Of a DNA stretch of 64,000 nucleotides, positions 61,623 through 64,000 are shown piece by piece; within the stretch, counting starts at the first letter, position 1; each line of letters begins with the position of its first letter. The position numbers and the translations under genes are program-made. Source of the DNA: Prochlorococcus sp. AG-363-P01 (lineage in GTDB: Bacteria > Cyanobacteriota > Cyanobacteriia > PCC-6307 > Cyanobiaceae). The notes under the pieces were generated by a model. That model made no database searches, was not told the DNA's origin, and worked only from the letters and a program-made list of their open reading frames with translations. The stretch covers positions 23,797 through 87,796 of the forward strand of contig QCGC01000005.1 in NCBI GenBank assembly GCA_003278225.1. Direction: 5' to 3'.

Positions 61623-61721
61623 TGTGACAAAGATCTCACAATTGTCACAACCTCTTAGGACACAGAGAGGATTGTCACCAAGGCTACCAGTCTTTAATGT
61701 GGTCACATTGCAACCTGTCAC
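61623..61721. repeat. Cluster of TGTCAC-type motifs upstream of the GntR gene
   Basis: Five copies of a TGTCAC core occur in 99 bases: TGTGACAA (61623, inverted), TTGTCACAA (61642), TTGTCACCA (61672), TGGTCACAT (61700) and CTGTCACGA (61716). The first two form a perfect 8-bp inverted repeat. The last ends 6 nt before the regulator start codon. Spacing and repetition suggest an operator of the GntR protein itself. Confidence 0.6.
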
Positions 61722-61727
61722 GAAGGC

Positions 61728-62714
61728 GTGCGATTTCATATACAACAAGAAAGCGACATCCCTGCATCTAGTCAGCTGTATAACCAGATCTGTTTTGCTA
61801 TAGCAGCACGTCACTATCCCCCAGGGCACCGATTGCCTAGCACCCGCCAACTTGCAATGCAGACTGGACTGCATCGCAACACAATCAGTAAGGTTTACCG
61901 CCAACTCGAAAATGATGGAGTTGTAGAAGCAATCGCTGGATCAGGAATATACGTCCGAGATCAGAAAAAACAACGTGAAAGTCGTGTATCGCCTCATGCA
62001 AGGCATCGAGAAGCAAAAGACTTAGACCAGGAAGTTCGAAAATGTGTGGATGGACTACTCAATGCCGGCTGCACATTGCAACAAACAAGAGAATTATTAA
62101 CTCGTGAAATTGATTGGCGACTGAGATGTGGAGCCAGAGTATTAGTCAGCACACCTAGAGAAGATATCGGAGCTTCCATGCTTATTGCTGAAGAACTGGA
62201 GCCAAACTTACAGGTGCCAGTCGAAGTCGTACCCATGGAGGAATTAGAAAGTGTTCTCCAAAGTTCAAACAATGGAACAGTGGTAACAAGTAGATACTTC
62301 CTCAAACCTTTAGAAGAGCTAGCTAAAAAGCATTCAGTAAGAGCTATAGCAGTAGATCTAAGTGACTTCAGAAAAGAGCTGTCAATGCTGAAAGAGTTGC
62401 GTTCTGGGAGTTGTGTTGGATTGGTCAGTATTAGTCCAGGAATCCTTAGAGCAGCTGAGGTAATCCTTCACAGCATGAGAGGGAATGAACTATTACTGAT
62501 GACTGCAACACCTGATGTTGGCAGTAGATTATTAGCCCTGCTTAGAGCTACAAGCCATGTACTTTGCGATAGCCCTAGTCTCCCTTTAGTGGAAAATAGT
62601 CTTCGTCAAAATCGTTCACAGCTAATGCGTATGCCTCAAATACATTGCGCAGAAAATTATCTCAGCGAATCGACTATCGAACAACTTCGCAAAGAAATAG
62701 GTCTACTCTCTTAA
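61728..62714 (+). CDS. GntR-family transcriptional regulator
   Basis: A 328-residue regulator starting at GTG. The N-terminal winged helix-turn-helix is textbook GntR (YNQICFAIAARHYPPGHRLPSTRQLAMQTGLHRNTISKVYRQLENDGVVEAIAGSGIYV). The C-terminal 240 residues lack the aminotransferase domain of MocR proteins. They instead alternate strands and helices (RVLVSTPREDIGASMLIAEEL, GNELLLMTATPDVGSRLLALL), like a two-lobed ligand-binding fold. The effector is unknown. It precedes cysE by 26 nt and may control it and itself. Confidence 0.88.
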   Translation: MRFHIQQESDIPASSQLYNQICFAIAARHYPPGHRLPSTRQLAMQTGLHRNTISKVYRQLENDGVVEAIAGSGIYVRDQKKQRESRVSPHARHREAKDLDQEVRKCVDGLLNAGCTLQQTRELLTREIDWRLRCGARVLVSTPREDIGASMLIAEELEPNLQVPVEVVPMEELESVLQSSNNGTVVTSRYFLKPLEELAKKHSVRAIAVDLSDFRKELSMLKELRSGSCVGLVSISPGILRAAEVILHSMRGNELLLMTATPDVGSRLLALLRATSHVLCDSPSLPLVENSLRQNRSQLMRMPQIHCAENYLSESTIEQLRKEIGLLS

Positions 62715-62740
62715 AATTAGCTTAATAATTTCAGCCGAAG

Positions 62741-63484
62741 ATGTTCAAAACCATCAAGGGCGATTTAGCCATAATTCGCGAAAGAGATCCAGCAGCACGT
62801 GGATTCCTAGAGATTCTGCTTTGCTACCCAGGATTTCAGGCAATTTCATTACACAGAATTAGCCACAGACTCTGGAAACATCGGTTGCCACTAGTGCCAC
62901 GTTTACTAAGTCAAATCACAAGGGCGCTAACTGGTATAGAAATTCATCCTGGCGCCAAAATTGGAACAGGCGTATTTATTGATCATGGTATGGGTGTCGT
63001 AATAGGAGAGACAACAGAGATAGGTAATCGATGTCTGCTCTATCAAGGGGTCACGCTTGGTGGCACAGGAAAGGAAAGTGGAAAGAGGCATCCCACATTG
63101 GCTGAAAATGTTGTAATTGGAGCAGGCGCAAAAATCCTAGGGGCTATTACCGTTGGAGCAAATACAAGGGTTGGTGCTGGTTCAGTGGTAGTTCGCGATG
63201 TTGAAGCAAACAGCACAGTAGTAGGCATTCCAGGCCGTGTTGTGCATCAAAGTGGGGTGAAGGTCAATCCATTAGCTCATTCCGCATTGCCTGATGCAGA
63301 AGCCAATGTTATTCGCAATCTGATGGAACGTATTGATCAACTAGAAAATCAACTTAGTACAATGCAAATATGCCTAGAAAATGTTGCTAAAGTAAAAATT
63401 CCTCAGGAGATTTTATCCGGAGAAGCGCAAAATTTAAAAGACCGTGAAATCATAGAATTTATTGGAGATAATCCCTCAAATTAA
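62741..63484 (+). CDS. cysE: Serine O-acetyltransferase
   Basis: Makes O-acetylserine, the carbon skeleton for cysteine. The 247-residue protein has the N-terminal helical domain and a left-handed beta helix of hexapeptide repeats ([47 protein letters not shown]). The catalytic histidine is in IDHG and the acidic GETTEIG loop follows. Its stop codon touches that of the convergent secA. ATG start. Confidence 0.95.
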   Translation: MFKTIKGDLAIIRERDPAARGFLEILLCYPGFQAISLHRISHRLWKHRLPLVPRLLSQITRALTGIEIHPGAKIGTGVFIDHGMGVVIGETTEIGNRCLLYQGVTLGGTGKESGKRHPTLAENVVIGAGAKILGAITVGANTRVGAGSVVVRDVEANSTVVGIPGRVVHQSGVKVNPLAHSALPDAEANVIRNLMERIDQLENQLSTMQICLENVAKVKIPQEILSGEAQNLKDREIIEFIGDNPSN

Positions 63485-64000
63485 TTAACTTTCGGTATTT
63501 TCATTATTAGCTGTTTTAGGTGCTGGTTGAAACATAAACATTGAATAAATAACATTACGTCGCATATTTGTCATCATTTCAAGGAACATATCATAGCCTT
63601 CATTTTTATACTCAATTAATGGATCTTTTTGCCCATATCCTCTTAACCCTACTGACTCACGCAACGCATCCATTGATTGCAAATGTTCACGCCAAAGAGT
63701 ATCAATTTGCTGCAAGATAAAAAAGCGTTCAGCTTCTCTCATTAATCCAGGTCTTTCTACCTCTATTTGCCTCTCCTTAATATCATATATATTACGCAGT
63801 TGCTCTTGCAAAAAGGCCTTCAACTCTTCCATATTTAATCCCTTCAAATCATGATGACTTAAGTCATCCAACAAATATATAAATTGCTTTACCTTATCAA
63901 CTAATTGTTCAATGTCCCATTCCTCTGGAGGCAAATCTGGGTTGACATATGCATCAACAATATCATCCATTGTGCGCTCTCCATATCCAATTACTTGCTT
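63485..64000 (-). CDS. secA: Preprotein translocase SecA, C-terminal part (runs off the right edge)
   Basis: The last 172 residues of the SecA motor. The ORF track shows only the part from an internal ATG; the frame stays open to the window edge ([19 protein letters not shown]). The helical scaffold end is clear ([44 protein letters not shown]). The usual C-terminal zinc-binding tail is missing; the protein ends in [17 protein letters not shown], as expected of many cyanobacteria. Confidence 0.95.
   Translation of the reverse strand, partial: KQVIGYGERTMDDIVDAYVNPDLPPEEWDIEQLVDKVKQFIYLLDDLSHHDLKGLNMEELKAFLQEQLRNIYDIKERQIEVERPGLMREAERFFILQQIDTLWREHLQSMDALRESVGLRGYGQKDPLIEYKNEGYDMFLEMMTNMRRNVIYSMFMFQPAPKTANNENTES

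Overview
The window looks like a chromosome segment of Prochlorococcus, probably a low-light-adapted lineage. This is inferred from several signs. The base composition is low in G+C. Core genes are typical of marine picocyanobacteria: psaC, the ndhS-like gene, a fused panC/cmk, rpaB, a DUF1651 protein and an oxygenic-phototroph heme oxygenase. The genes ho1-pebA-pebB are present, although no phycobilisome gene occurs here. Genes are short and tightly packed, with many 1-16 nt overlaps and two convergent 3' overlaps of about 50 nt. The strain cannot be fixed from the sequence alone.

Layout. Bases 1 to about 7.9 kb are a visibly AT-rich accessory region. It holds the start of a SAM methyltransferase, a GNAT acetyltransferase, an ABC exporter, a serine-recombinase-like protein lacking several catalytic residues, a DUF1651 gene behind a LexA-type box, a Stealth-family sugar-phosphate transferase and several very small ORFs. 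The methyltransferase, acetyltransferase, exporter and Stealth gene together suggest surface-glycan modification. From about 7.9 kb the window is mostly core: purM, panC/cmk, a low-molecular-weight phosphatase, the bilin operon ho1-pebA-pebB with a clear terminator, and icd. A second accessory block (16.2-20.6 kb) holds two flavin-dependent lactate/2-hydroxyacid dehydrogenases and a four-carbon-acid sugar kinase family protein.

From 20.7 to 37.8 kb come a mutarotase-like protein, an alpha/beta hydrolase, a Na+/H+ antiporter and glgP. Then follow tRNA-Arg(CCU) and the RNase P RNA, rnc, ndhS, rimM, glmS, psaC, acpP-fabF, tktA and thiC with its TPP riboswitch. From 37.8 to 50 kb there is a four-gene overlapping operon (ruvB-TPR-amidohydrolase-DUF3188), smpB, lysS, rpaB, a structured noncoding gap, mreBCD, ssb, a DedA protein and ahcY. 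The last part holds tsaE, a PfkB sugar kinase, mutY, a second alpha/beta hydrolase, a group 2 sigma factor, mgtE, a glutathione peroxidase, tandem crcB genes, gyrB, miaA, infC, a GntR regulator preceded by repeated TGTCAC motifs, cysE and the C-terminal end of secA.

Most genes serve central metabolism, translation, cell shape and photosynthesis. No CRISPR array, rRNA, insertion sequence or complete prophage is visible. The best candidates for something undescribed are the structured rpaB-mreD gap, the TGTCAC cluster, the recombinase-like protein with its neighbouring LexA-box DUF1651 gene, and the lactate/kinase block.
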